Assembly (NCBI GenBank): GCA_038503035.1
Contig: JAVSML010024007.1
Span: 496,001-560,000, forward strand
From: Crocodylus rhombifer
Taxonomy: Eukaryota; Chordata; Crocodylia; Crocodylidae
Length of the DNA stretch: 64,000 nucleotides
Reading direction: 5' to 3'
Part shown: positions 45,547-56,259 of the stretch, in pieces
Position numbering within the stretch: the stretch's first letter is position 1
How the letters are laid out: each line of letters begins with the position of its first letter
The notes under the pieces: model-generated
What the model saw: the letters and a program-made list of their open reading frames with translations, nothing else
What the model was told of the DNA's origin: nothing
Databases searched by the model: none
Position numbers and translations under genes: made by a program

Positions 45547-47188
45547 ATAGGACGCCCATGCCCACCATGGAACAGGAAGGTCCGGGTAAGGGAGATCCCT
45601 TGACCTCCATCAATGCTGACCTCATAAAGAAACACCTTGAGAAGCTGGGTACCTTCAAGTCAGCCAGCCCTAACAATCTACACCCCAGGATACTCAAGGA
45701 GCTGGCAAGCATCATAGCCCAGCCTCTGGCACGGATCTTTGAAAACTCCTGGTGCTCTGGTGTAGTGCTCAAAGACTGGAAGAAGGCCAATGTGGTGCCT
45801 ATCTTCAAGAAAAGGTGGAACGTGGATACGGCTAACTGTAGGCCCATCAGCCCCACCTATGTTGGGGAATCTTAGAAAACTATATTAAAGAAGCCATCCT
45901 TAATGGACTGGCCAACACCAACATTCTGAGGGACAGCCAGCATAGGTTTGTTGCGGGTGAGTCTTGCTTGACCAATCTCATTTCCTTCTATGACCAGATG
46001 ACCTATCACTTGGACAAGGGAGAAGAGATTGAGTCAAGAGTCAATCTTGACTTCAAAAAGCCTCCAGTTTGGTATCCCATGATTCCCCCTTGGTAAAACT
46101 GTCCAATTGTGGCCTTGGGTCCGCCACGATCCTCTGGCTGGGAAATTGACTCCATAGTCGGACCCAGAGGGTGGTAATTGAAAGAAGTCAATCATCATGG
46201 TGCCCTGTAACCAGTGGGGTCCCCCCAGGGCTCTGTCCTTGGACCCATATTGTTCAACATTTTCATTAATGATGTGACATTGGAGTCAGAAGTGGACTGG
46301 CCAAGTTCGCTGATGACACCAAACTTCAGGGCAAAGCATCCACGCCAGAAGACAGGATGGCGATCCAGGCTGACCTGGACAGGCTCAGCAAATTGGCGGA
46401 CAAGAACCTGATGGTGTTTAACACTGAAAAATGCAAGGTTCTCCACCTTGGGAGGAAAAACCTGCAGCATCCTTATAGGCTTGGCAGTGCTACACTGGCT
46501 AGCACTATGGAAGAAAGAGACTTGAGGGTCATCATTGACCACAAGATGAACATGAGCCTCCAATGCGATGCTGTAGCTAGTAAAACAACCAAAACACTGG
46601 CTTGCATCCATAGATGCTTCTCAGGCAAATCCCGGTATATCTTTCTCCCCTTGTATTCGGCCATGGTGAGTCCACAGCTGGAGTACTGCGTCCAGTTTTG
46701 GGCTCCACGATTCAAAAAGGATGTGGAGAAGCTTGAGAGAGTCCAGGGGAGCCATGTATATGATCAGAGGTCAGGAAAACAGACCTTACGATGACAGGCT
46801 GAGAGCCATGGGGCTCTTTAGAGTGGAAAAGAGCAGGCTCAGGGGTGATCTGATGGCCACCTATACGTTTATCAAGGGTGACCACCAGGATCTGGGGGAA
46901 CGTTTGTTCACCAGCGCGCCCCACGGGATGATGAGGCCGAATGGTCATAAGCTACTGCAAGACCATTTCAGGCTGGACATAAAGAAGAATTTCTTTACTG
47001 TCCAAGCCCCCAAGGCCTGGAACAGCCTGCCATCAGAGGTGATTCAAGCACCTACACTGAACATCTTCAAAAGTAAATTGGATGCTTATCTTGCTGGGAT
47101 CCTATGACCCCAGCTGTCTTCCTGCCCTTGGGTGGTAAGCTGGACTCGATGATCTTCCAAGGTCCCTTTCAGCCTTAATATCTATGAA
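45547..47188 (+). mobile_element. CR1-A, 3' part, continuation after the retrovirus
   Basis: Continues the element that starts at 37291: GACGCCCATGCCCACCATGG (45551 onward) follows the target duplication. RT pieces include LEKLGTFKSASPNNLHPRIL (45492-45875 frame), a KFADDTK-like block near 46308 whose frame is lost, EKCKVLHLGRKNLQHPYRLG (46357-46794 frame) and KSKLDAYLAGIL at the end (47107). The 3' UTR ends at TCTATGAAAA near 47188. Many stops and frameshifts make it clearly dead. Confidence 0.88.
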
Positions 47189-47778
47189 AAGCCAGGATAT
47201 CAGAATTGGAAAGAGCTCCATTCTTGCACCCCTTGGTCCCAAGAAGCCACATCTGGGCTGGATTTGGGTGTACATAAAGTGGTTCTCTTATAGTGATCAG
47301 CAAACTCTGAGATGGTCCAAGCTAACACCCTGCTAATAGTCCCACCAGAGGAAATTTGCCCTGATGACAAATTTTCCTGACAGACTGCCTAAACTAAATT
47401 AAATCTATACATCTTAAGCTTGTATTTTGGAAGATATAGGGGTGGAAGAACCCCAGAATCCCTGCAGATCCTCCCAAGAATATGAGTTCTCTCTGAGCAA
47501 ATAAATGTAAATAAATGTAACCCAGGTAGTGCGTGGAGGGTACCTTCTCTCCATTTGAAGGGATTTCAATGGGTGTGTGTATGCTGTGGGAGCATAGCTG
47601 ACTAGCTGCAGGCAAGCTCACCTCCTGTCCCTACAGGTTTGAGCTAAGATCAATGACCTTTAGTGATATTAAACTATTTACAGGTTTATTGATACAACAT
47701 AATATTGAAATTATAACCATAAGCTTGCATACATACATATATACATATGCATGTAATAATTATCAATGTCATATAAAC
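47189..47778. other. Unique sequence, nothing recognised
   Basis: AT-rich. It has a short ATACATACATATATACATATG run near 47728-47750 and a duplicated TAAATGTAAA at 47503-47520. Confidence 0.5.
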
Positions 47779-50758
47779 ATAGAATCATAGAAGTAGGGTA
47801 GGAAGGGACCCTGTAGATCTTCAAGTCCATCTCCTGCCTGGGCAGGAGAAAAACTGGCCTCAAATGACTCCAGCCAAATAGGCATCAAGCCTCTTCTTAA
47901 AGACCCCCAGAGTAGGAGCCAGCACCACTTCCCTTGGAAGTTGATTCCAGATCCTAGCCGCCCTGACTGTGAAGTAGTTCTTATGGATGTCTAATTTAAA
48001 CCTACTCTCCAACAACTTACGACTGTTATTCCTTGTTATGCCAGGGGACGCTAGGGGAAACAAGGTCTCTCCCAAACCCTTCTGGTCTCCACTAGTGAGT
48101 TTATAGACGGTCACCAGGTCCCCCCTCAGTCTTCTCTTGTGAAGACTGACCAGGTTGAGGTCCTGCAGTCTCTCATTGTAGGGTCTGCCCTGTTGTCCCC
48201 AGGTCATGTGAATGGCCCTCCTTTAGACCCTCTCAATGTCGTCCACATCCCTCCTGAAATGGGGCGCACAGAACTGGACAAAGTACTCCAGCTGTGGCCT
48301 GAACAGTGTCATGTAGAAGAGGAGGATCACCTCCTTGGCCCTACTTGAGATGCACAAGGTCCGATTAGCCTTGACAACCATAACCTCGCATTGTCGGCTC
48401 ATGTTCATCTTGGAGTCAATAATGACTTCCAGATCCCTTTCTGCCTCCGTGCTCTTAAGAAGGGAGTTTCCCCATCTTATAAGTGTGCTGCTGGTTACTA
48501 CTACCTAAGTGCAGCACCCTGCACTTGTCAGTATTATAATGCATCCTGTTTTTGTTAGCCCACCCCTGGAACCTATTTAGGTCTTGCTGCAGTCTTTCCC
48601 TCCCAACTAGCATGCTCACCTCACCCGAAATTTTGGTATCATCAGCAAATTTCAACAGGTTGCTTTTCACCCCGTCGTCCAAATTGCTGATAAAGAAATT
48701 GAACAGTGTGGGCCCAAGGACTGAGCCCTTGGGAACTCCACTGCCCACTTCTTCCCAGGTTGAGTATGAGCCATCCACCACCACCCTCTGAGTACGACCC
48801 TTTAGCCAATCTGCAATTCTTCTGACTGTGTAAGCATCAATGCCACAGTTGCCTAGTTTTTTAATGAGGTTGGGATGGGAGATGGTGTCAAAGGCCTTGT
48901 TGAAGTCCAGAAAAATTACATCCACAGTGACACCTGCATCCAATGCTTTTGTGACCTGATCATAAATGGCAATCAGGTTGGTCTGACATGACCTGCCCCT
49001 AATGAAACCCTGCTGCTTTCCCTTGAGCATCATCCCTGAAGCCAGCCCATCACCGATGTGCTCCTTGATGATCTTCTTAAAGAGTTTCCATAGGACTGAG
49101 GTAAGACTGATGGGCCTATAGTTGCCTGGGTCCTCCCTCCTCCCTTTTTTAAAGATGGGGACCACGTTGGCTATCTTCCAATCATCTGGCATCTGGCCCA
49201 AGCACCATGAGTGCTCATAAATCTGTGCTAAAGGCATAATAACCCCTGCTAGCTCCCTCAACACCCTGGAGTGGAGAGCATCTGGAACTGCTTTTTTGAA
49301 CACATCCAGCCCCTCCAGAAGCTCTCTAACCCGGTCCTCCCCAACTTGAGGTCTGGAGGCATTCCCCTTGAGTCCAGCTTGCATCATGGTGGGGAAGTCC
49401 TGGTCCCTGGACAAGAAAACAGAGGTGAAGAATTGGTTAAAGAGGTCTGCTTTCTCCTCTGGCACAACCACCAGATTGCCCAGAGAACCTTGCAGGGGCC
49501 CCACATTTCCTGGTGCTTTCTTCATTCTCCCTATATATTTGAAAAAGGACTTTTTATTATCTTTGATTTTGGATGCTAGTCCTAGCTCTATTTCCACTTA
49601 GCTTTCCTGACAGCCCCCCTACAGGCCCAGGCAGAGGTGGTATACTCCTCTTTGGAGATAGCACCCCCCTTCCACTGGTTGTACCCCGCCTTTTGGCAAT
49701 CAGGCGTTCCCAGACACCCTTGGTGAGCCAGGGGGCTTTCGGGCACTCCTACCCCCCTTGCTTCTTGTTGAGATGGTCACCCCTTGGGCACTGAGTATCG
49801 TCTCCTTAGGGAATGACCACTCATCTTGGGCACTGACTTCCCCTGCTCTCAAGAACCCCAATGCCTCTCCCACTAATCTCAACTCATTGAAGTTGGCCCT
49901 GCTGAAGACTAGGGCTACCGCAGTCCTGTAGGCCCTTGACACCCTGCGCTGGATGGTGAATTCCAGCAAGCGATGACCGCTATCACCCAGGTGATCAAGA
50001 ACCTGGAGGCCCCTTACCAGGTCATCGCCTGTGGCCAGGACCAGGTCCAATAGGGCATTTCCTCTGGTGGGACTGTGCACCTCCTGAATTAAATGGAGTT
50101 CCTGTATCTTGGCCAGGAACCTCCTGGAATGGTCTAACCTGGCTGACTGTTCCTCCCAGCAGATGTCCGGGTAATTTAAATCACCCATGACAACTACTTC
50201 CCTTACCTTAAGTGCCTCTGCAAGCTGGCCTGAAAATTTGCGGTCCAGCTCCTCCCCTTGGTTGGGTGGTCTGTAGTAAACCCCCACCATTAGATCCCTC
50301 TCCCCACAGTCCCCTTGTATCTTGAGCCAGAGCACTTCAGCCTGCCCTTCCTCTGACCCCATTCTGCTGGCAGAGGATGTGCATTGCTCCTTGACATAGA
50401 GCGCCACACTCCCACCTTTCCTTCCTTCTCTATCCTGCCTGTAAAGCCTATAGCCCTTAATGCCAAATGCCCAGTTGTGGGATGAATCCCACCATGTTTA
50501 TGTAAGCCCTATTGTGTCTGGGTCTGAACTAGCTATTCTGAGGGTGAGTTCCTCCTGTTTATTCCCCATACTATGAGAATTGGTATATAGGCATTTATTT
50601 GGGAGACTGTCTGGACCCCTGTTTCTTACCTGGGCACTCCTTGCATTTGTCACCTGTCTTGCTTAGATGGTGTCTCCTCATCTTCCTTTGGCCCCCTCCC
50701 TAGGTGAGGCTAGTTTAAAGCTCACCATATGAGATCAGCCAACCTGGAAGAGAAGACA
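47779..50758 (-). mobile_element. CR1 LINE, nearly complete, third subfamily
   Basis: The minus-strand element ends with TCTATGATTCTATG (47779-47793), the tail form closest to classic chicken CR1. It extends 5' through RT and endonuclease to the CR1 leader (GAGCTTTAAACTAGCCTCAC near 50705-50725). Its 5' limit is near 50758. About 2.98 kb, ORF1 absent. Confidence 0.9.
47860..50600 (-). pseudogene. CR1 ORF2, dead in both catalytic domains
   Basis: Endonuclease: TNSHSMGNKQEEL near 50540-50580. The TETWW motif then has a TAA stop in place of the catalytic Glu (complement of 50498-50500). GDLNYPDICW follows, and the last motif reads SGH instead of SDH (complement of 49976-49978). RT: frame 48455-49597 (380 codons) with [47 protein letters not shown] and an intact KFADDTK. 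C-terminus: frame 47860-48207, ending LDAYLAGVI. Frameshifts separate the three long frames (about 49600-49700 and 48210-48455). Confidence 0.9.
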
Positions 50759-51238
50759 CGCTTGAAATTTACTCTGAAAGAAACTCTTATTAACTAGCCA
50801 CAGTCCTAGTCCTCAGTGGCCTTCCAGTTAGTATGCAGTCCATGCTCCTCAACAGATCCTTCCAGGAAGCAGGCAATGGGGCACTCAATGGAAAAAACAC
50901 AGGTTAATTAACAATTCAACACCTGAAATATCTGGCAGTTATTAAACATGCACAATTAAACATGCACAATAAGATTACATTCAAATGAAATACCCATATG
51001 TAAAGACAACCAATACAATAGATTCAGATATAAAGCAGCTTAGAGTCTTGTCATAATACAACAATAAAGGTGCATGCTTACAACCCGAATCCCAACGACA
51101 TACGTAATCAGACACATGAGGTAAAAATAAAGGTAACAGAGAAGGCTGGTGTGAAAGGTACTCAATGACACAACACCACTAAATGCTTGTCTGAGACAAA
51201 AGAGCCAAAGGAACTGAACAGGAAAGCAAGACTTGTAT
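50759..51238. other. Unique sequence, nothing recognised
   Basis: AT-rich with a duplicated AAACATGCACAATTAAACATG near 50943-50965. No gene or element recognised. Confidence 0.5.
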
Positions 51239-51310
51239 AACTTCCTCAAGATGAGAAAAGAAGGAAGAACTAATCTAAGCAAATGAACTGAGCACCAGTC
51301 AGGTGCAGGA
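51239..51310 (+). repeat. 72-bp direct repeat, left copy
   Basis: AACTTCCTCAAGATGAGAAA then GAAGGAAGAACTAATCTAAG, repeated with few changes at 52300-52375. Confidence 0.75.
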
Positions 51311-51329
51311 AGGCTGGGCCCAACTTGAT

Positions 51330-51760
51330 GTTTGCCTTACTAATAATAGCTTGAGAGGAGTAAAAAGTTTAATGTGCCTGAAACAGAGCTTCTTTCTGAA
51401 TTACATATCTGCTAGTTCTGAGATTGGAAACTGATGGTGACCATGTAGGGGAGAAATTGAGTTTAGTGGTTTTAGGAATAAAAGAATAGGTAGTTCAATG
51501 TAGTTATCTTTTCCAGGAAGCCAAGTGATACTCTAATTTGCTGTGAACCTAACATCACCTCCATAGCAAATTTCAAGGCCCTAAAAGCATAGTACCTATT
51601 TCTCTAGTACCTGTTCTCCACTGCAGAGCACAGCTGGATTTTATTTTAAACAGGATTGCAGGCTATAAGCTATGGCAAAATAGTTCAAAGGTAAACAACA
51701 GTTTAATTTTCCAGCCAAGCTAGAGAAAGCTTTTCTCTACCTGCTTGCAGGGATTCAGAG
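51330..51760 (+). repeat. Dispersed repeat pair, copy 2
   Basis: Collinear with 29240-29635 (GGATTGCAGGCTATAAGC, AGTTCAAAGGTAAACAACAG, CAGCCAAGCTAGAGAAAG). It lies between the two 72-bp direct repeats. Confidence 0.6.
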
Positions 51761-52164
51761 GAAAAAAAAGCAAACTAAAATAAACAGTGATCAGTCAGCA
51801 ACAGCAGGAAGTCCTAATGGAAGATTAGATTAGTGCTGCTTGATAGGTCTGTTCTAGATATAATGATTCTTACTGAAGGAGATGCAGCTGTGGAACAAAA
51901 TGCCACAGAATATTTCAGTATGTGACAACTTAGCAAAGAATGAAAAACTCTGACAAGGATTTTCTAGTGCAATCAGAATAACTGTCACAGTTTCAACTAT
52001 TTCTTCATTTGCTTCCAAAACCTTTAGAAACAACAGAAAAACACATATATAAAGCAAAATTTTCTAGAGGGTACCCTGAAGAAAAACAAGCACCAGAATC
52101 AAGCATTAAGTAGATTTGTTGCTGTGAAGATGATGATGATGGAAAGGGCAAGGGTTTTTGTGTT

Positions 52165-52260
52165 GATATCTTTTTATTGCACCAGCTACCTGGTTGGGCT
52201 AGACCTAAGCAAGCTTTTGAATACACTGTATTCTTCTTGAGGTCAGGACAGGTGATGTGT
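52165..52260 (-). mobile_element. Penelope-like element 3' end
   Basis: Read on the minus strand it gives AAAAGCTTGCTTAGG, then CCCAACCAGGTAGCTGGT, GCAATAAAA and AGATATC, the same 3' signature as at 3389-3444. No coding part is attached, so it is a 5'-truncated or tail-only copy. Confidence 0.55.
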
Positions 52261-52299
52261 TTCATTCCCACACCAGAAGGAAAAGGCACTTCTGCCAAC

Positions 52300-52375
52300 C
52301 AAACTTCCTCAGGCTGGGGAAAGAAGGAAGAACTAAGCTAAGCAACTGAATTGAGTGCCAGTCAGCTGCAGGTCT
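52300..52375 (+). repeat. 72-bp direct repeat, right copy
   Basis: AACTTCCTCAGGCTGGGGAA then GAAGGAAGAACTAAGCTAAG, matching 51239-51310. Confidence 0.75.
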
Positions 52376-52919
52376 ACAGGTCATGGCAACAAGAAGCTCT
52401 ATGAAATGGAAACAATACACCCAAGAGAATAAAAGTGAAGATCCACTAGTTTAAGGCAATGTGTAATGGAGTTTCTCCAGACCCTCACAACAGCACTACA
52501 ATTTTAAATGATTTGGAGAGACTGGACTCATAGCCACAAAATTGAGACAGATTTTTTTTAAGCTCATAGCAATGAGGTTAGGACCAGTAGTGTAACTAAG
52601 GGAGGAGAGGTAGAGTCAGCTGGGAACCTAGATCCAGGTAACACATTTCAGGGGAGAAGAAAAACAGCAAACACTGCAGCAGTGATTGAACACATTGCCT
52701 TTGGGTCAAATCAAGTAAAAGAGTTATCATGCGTTCAAGTGAATAGTCAGAAAGATGATCTCTTATTTCTTAAAAATAAAAGTATTTGTGAATTTTACCC
52801 CTTTCAGAAATCTCATGCCCATGCATGGACACATATATATAAACACACATGCATACAAAGAGCTTGGAAGGCAAGCCATAAAAAGAGAGGTTGAAGGAAA
52901 TAGGTAAATTCAGCTTTCA
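52376..52919. other. Unique sequence, nothing recognised
   Basis: No element or gene recognised. Confidence 0.5.
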
Positions 52920-53180
52920 TAAAACATGATTAAGAGTGGATGTGATATCAACCTTCAAATATCTGAAGGGCTGCCATACAGGAGAAGAAGAACACCTTTT
53001 TCTCTCTTGCTACTGGGAGTAGGACACAGACCGGTGGCTTGAAGCAAAGTTGGTTTTAGATTGCATATCAGAAAAAACAGAACAGTGAGCAAGTGGAATA
53101 GACTGTCTAGGGAAATTTGATATCTCCATCATTGGAGGTCTGCAAGAAGATTTTGGATAAGCATTGGTACTGCATAAAGG
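52920..53180 (+). mobile_element. Ancient L3/CR1-like LINE relic, RT C-terminus
   Basis: A decayed coding end reads FKYLKGCHTGEEEHLF near 52950-53000, then LLLGVGHRPVA, RLHIRKN and KWNRLSREI in shifting frames, which resembles the C-terminal region of old CR1/L3 LINEs. The 3' part appears to continue at 54060-54630. Confidence 0.6.
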
Positions 53181-53997
53181 CAGATCCAGGATTTCATAAA
53201 GGGGAGTAGGGACTTATTTACATCCATCCCACAAGCAGGTAAGAATATTCCCTCCCTTCTTCCTTCTCCTCTGTGCTCAGTGGCATGCATCTGAGCTCTC
53301 CTTCAGCTCCCCCCTCCTCTGCTGCTGTCCCCAGCTGACAAGGATGCTTCTGAGTCACTTCTGCCCTGCTGGAGTGAGGCTGCACACGAAGCCCAGCTCA
53401 GCCAGAAAAGCTGACAGCAGCAGTGGCAGTGGGCAGGTTCCTGGGCTGGCAGGCAATGGCACTGGTAGTGGTAGCAATGTACCTGCTCCCAGGTGGGCAG
53501 CGAACATCAGGGGAAAGGGCATGGAGGAGGGAGCGACCAGCTGCTCTCACTGTCCATGGCTGAGTTGGCTTCATGTGGCACCTAACTGGAGTGGGTGTGG
53601 ATGCCCAAGTCTGCTTCCAGGGCAACTGGGGATACCAACAGCACTGAGTGGGTAGCGTGGTAAGGAGGTGCCACTGAGCATGGAAGAGAAGGGAGGAGGA
53701 TGCTCAGGGACTAAAAAAAAGTTGCCAGTTTCTACTCCTGCAGCATCGTTGACTGAAAAGGGGGAGGATGCTCACACCATTGAATTACCCCTAGCCAGGG
53801 AAGATCTAGGAGTAGGTGTGCCTGTACTGTTCTGTAAAGAGCAAAAGTTAGAAGCCCAGGAGTCCCTCCTTCCCAATTTATCCCCCCACCCCACAATTGC
53901 TTGCTGGGAGATAATGTGAAAATTTCTTCAGCCTGAAGAAAGTGGATATTGAAGAGCACCATACACAGTAGCAGGAGAATGATGCAAATGTCCAAAA
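53178..53997. mobile_element. Possible DNA-element insertion in the L3 relic
   Basis: The left end reads AAGGCAGATCCAGGATTTC and the reverse complement of the right end reads AAGGCAGATTTTGGACATT, a weak terminal inverted match. The core (about 53280-53690) is GC-rich with no interpretable frame. It separates the two L3-like parts. Confidence 0.3.
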
Positions 53998-54059
53998 TCT
54001 GCCTTATTTATGAAATCAGATAAAAGGAGCTGGGATAAGATTCATGGAGGAGCTCTACC

Positions 54060-54630
54060 TGTCCAGGAAGAGGGTGTGATGTGAGAAATTATGCTTGCTG
54101 CATGGGGCCAGGAAGGAGTTTTTTATCCTCCTACTTGTGTGTGTGTGTGTGCATGCGCTCACGCATGCATGTGCGCTTCTTCCTCAGAAGTACTGGGTGT
54201 TGGCTGCATCTATGGTTAGGTGTGCCTGCTGGGACTAAAACTCAGAGGTTTCTGGCTAGAGGGGTTTTTTTGTCTCTGCTCAAAGTCAGGCAGATCACTA
54301 ACAATAGATGGTTAGGAAATATTTTACCACATCGTCAGACTAGAACTGACTATGGGGGTTTGTCTTCTTCTGTAGCAGGGGTGCCCTTCCTTGGATCTCT
54401 TGAGTACATCTTAACAACTCTTGTAGCAGCATGACACTAACCACAGATATCTTGCTTCTTTATCTATGGTAGGTTAGGGTGCTATACCTTGTAGCTGTGT
54501 GACAGGGTTGATTGTATAATTTTAATAATAGGTTAGATAAGGATTTGTATGGGATTGCTTAAATAGAGATGACCCTTTCTCAGACAAAGAGTTGAACTAG
54601 ATGACCTCTAGGGGCACTTGTATATGAGAT
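54060..54630 (+). mobile_element. Ancient L3/CR1-like LINE 3' end
   Basis: GGGGCCAGGAAGGAGTTTTT at 54104-54123, and later GTTAGATAAGGATTTGTATG then GAACTAGATGACCTCTAGGG at 54531-54615, are typical of the L3/CR1 3' region in heavily mutated form. Confidence 0.55.
54135..54172. repeat. (TG)n microsatellite
   Basis: About eight TG units followed by GCATGCGC alternating purine-pyrimidine sequence. Confidence 0.9.
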
Positions 54631-54730
54631 GGGTGTTCAGTCCCCTAAATTTAAATGGGGGTCGGGTTTAATAACAATGTTTAAAAATGCACCATTTCAA
54701 TTTAGGAGCTTCCATCACTGTTATAGAGAA

Positions 54731-55265
54731 GGGCCCGATCCTTTTTCTTTTCTTTTTTCAACAGAGCCTGCCCACAGCACCCATGGTGAGGGAACAAGCT
54801 GCTGGTTAGCTGAGCAGCCCCTGAACTACAGAGAACCCTGGTCCTTCCTTCTGTAATCGTGGTGCCCTCTGAGGCTGCCCAGGTGGGTAGGTGCTACCCC
54901 AGCTCATAGGCATCACATAGCAGCCCACCCAGGCAATCCCAGGCAGTGCTGCTGCCACGGAGGAAAGAACCAGGGGCCCCTAAAGCTCAATGACCACTGG
55001 CAGCTTGCCCCATGTCCCCCCACCCCAGCCAAGGGAGAGGCAGGCAGGCTCTGTGGGGGGAAAGAAAAGGATCAGGCCCCTTGCTACTTTTTTTTTCTTT
55101 TGTCAGTGGAGCCTGCAAGCAAAAGATGCTGCTAGGCTGCATAGCACCTGAACTGCAGGGGGTGCCTGGTCCTTCCCTTCATGGTGGTAGCACTCGCTGG
55201 GGCCACCTGGGCAGGGTGCTAGCTGCACAGGTGCTGCCCCGGCTTGCAAGCAGCACCCACTGGAT
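54731..55265. repeat. Two-copy GC-rich tandem duplication, about 338-bp period
   Basis: Unit 1 starts near 54731 (CCTTTTTCTTTTCTTTTTTC, GAGCCTG, CCTGAACTACAG, CTGGTCCTTCC). Unit 2 starts near 55069 (TACTTTTTTTTTCTTTTG, GAGCCTG, CCTGAACTGCAG, CTGGTCCTTCC). The matching blocks keep the same order and spacing. Moderately diverged, so old. Long frames in it are by-products of GC content. Confidence 0.65.
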
Positions 55266-55309
55266 TCAACTCTTCTCCAAGCCCACACAGAGAAAGTTGT
55301 GCTGATCAA

Positions 55310-56030
55310 TAAAAGGACAACAATTTGCATCAGGTGCGGAGATCATCTGTTGTTGTCCAGAGTGGAAGAGAAAAGAACAACTGTATGTTTATTGCTTAAA
55401 ATACCTGGCATATAAATCAAAACACACTTTAGTTGCCACAATTTATAGTAGGTATTGGGGGTGGTATTACTCCAGAAATCCTTACTGCAAAGAGAATGAG
55501 AAAATGTATGAAATTCTCTCTCTTCCTCACCATTACAAACACAAACAAATCTTTAAGCAAATGCTACTGTGATATTTGCAGAAACACTGGTACAACTAAA
55601 TCTACATTGTTTTATGAGCCAAAAGATTCAGGAACTTTCTGTCCCTTCTTGTTGAGAATGGGGTGTGTGCTGAGTGGCTTTACCCTATGCTTTCGAATAA
55701 GCCATTGCAGATTCTCATGCAATTCCTCTTCTTCTCTGTGAAGAAGAGTATCTTGATAAGATTACTAACGTATTTAGTATAAAAAGTGTTTAATCACGGT
55801 ATGGAACCTTCTGTCAACTTCTATTAGCATATAATTAGGCCTGGAAGGATTTGATTTTTATTTGTAAATGTCAATAAATGGTGATTTCACCTCACACTCA
55901 GAGAGCGACAAAAAATATTTCCATTGTTAATCAAAATTCACAGAAAGGGGATGTAGGAACAGGCTGCTGTTGCAATGCATGGGAGGGCTCCTGCTGAGGA
56001 ATGGCTGGAGGCAGTGGGGGCTGGGCTGGG
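55310..56030. other. Unique sequence, nothing recognised
   Basis: No gene or repeat family recognised. The 102-codon frame at 55433-55741 has no recognisable domain. Confidence 0.5.

Positions 56031-56033
<3 letters not shown>

Positions 56034-56074
<41 letters not shown>
56034..56074. repeat. (TG)n microsatellite, about 20 pure units
   Basis: Uninterrupted TG run of 41 bases, likely polymorphic in length. Confidence 0.97.
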
Positions 56075-56076
<2 letters not shown>

Positions 56077-56180
56077 TTGCACGCACCTTCCTAGCTCATT
56101 GCTCATGGGAGCTGACAGCATAGCAAGAATTGCAACTTCTCCTGTACCTGTTATGTGTGGGCTGGAGAAGAAAGCAGCTG

Positions 56181-56258
56181 TGAGTGAGTGTGTGTGTGTG
56201 TGCATGCACATGCATGCATGTGTGCATGCATGTGTTTGTACATGTGTGCACATGATTG
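56181..56258. repeat. TG/CATG-rich simple repeat
   Basis: TGAGTGAGTGTGTGTGTGTG then alternating TGCATGCA units. An alternating purine-pyrimidine tract. Confidence 0.9.
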
Positions 56259-56259
56259 T

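Noticed and set aside
56181..56258. Possible CRISPR-like or satellite array
   Set aside because: Simple TG/CATG alternation without spacers or a fixed longer unit.
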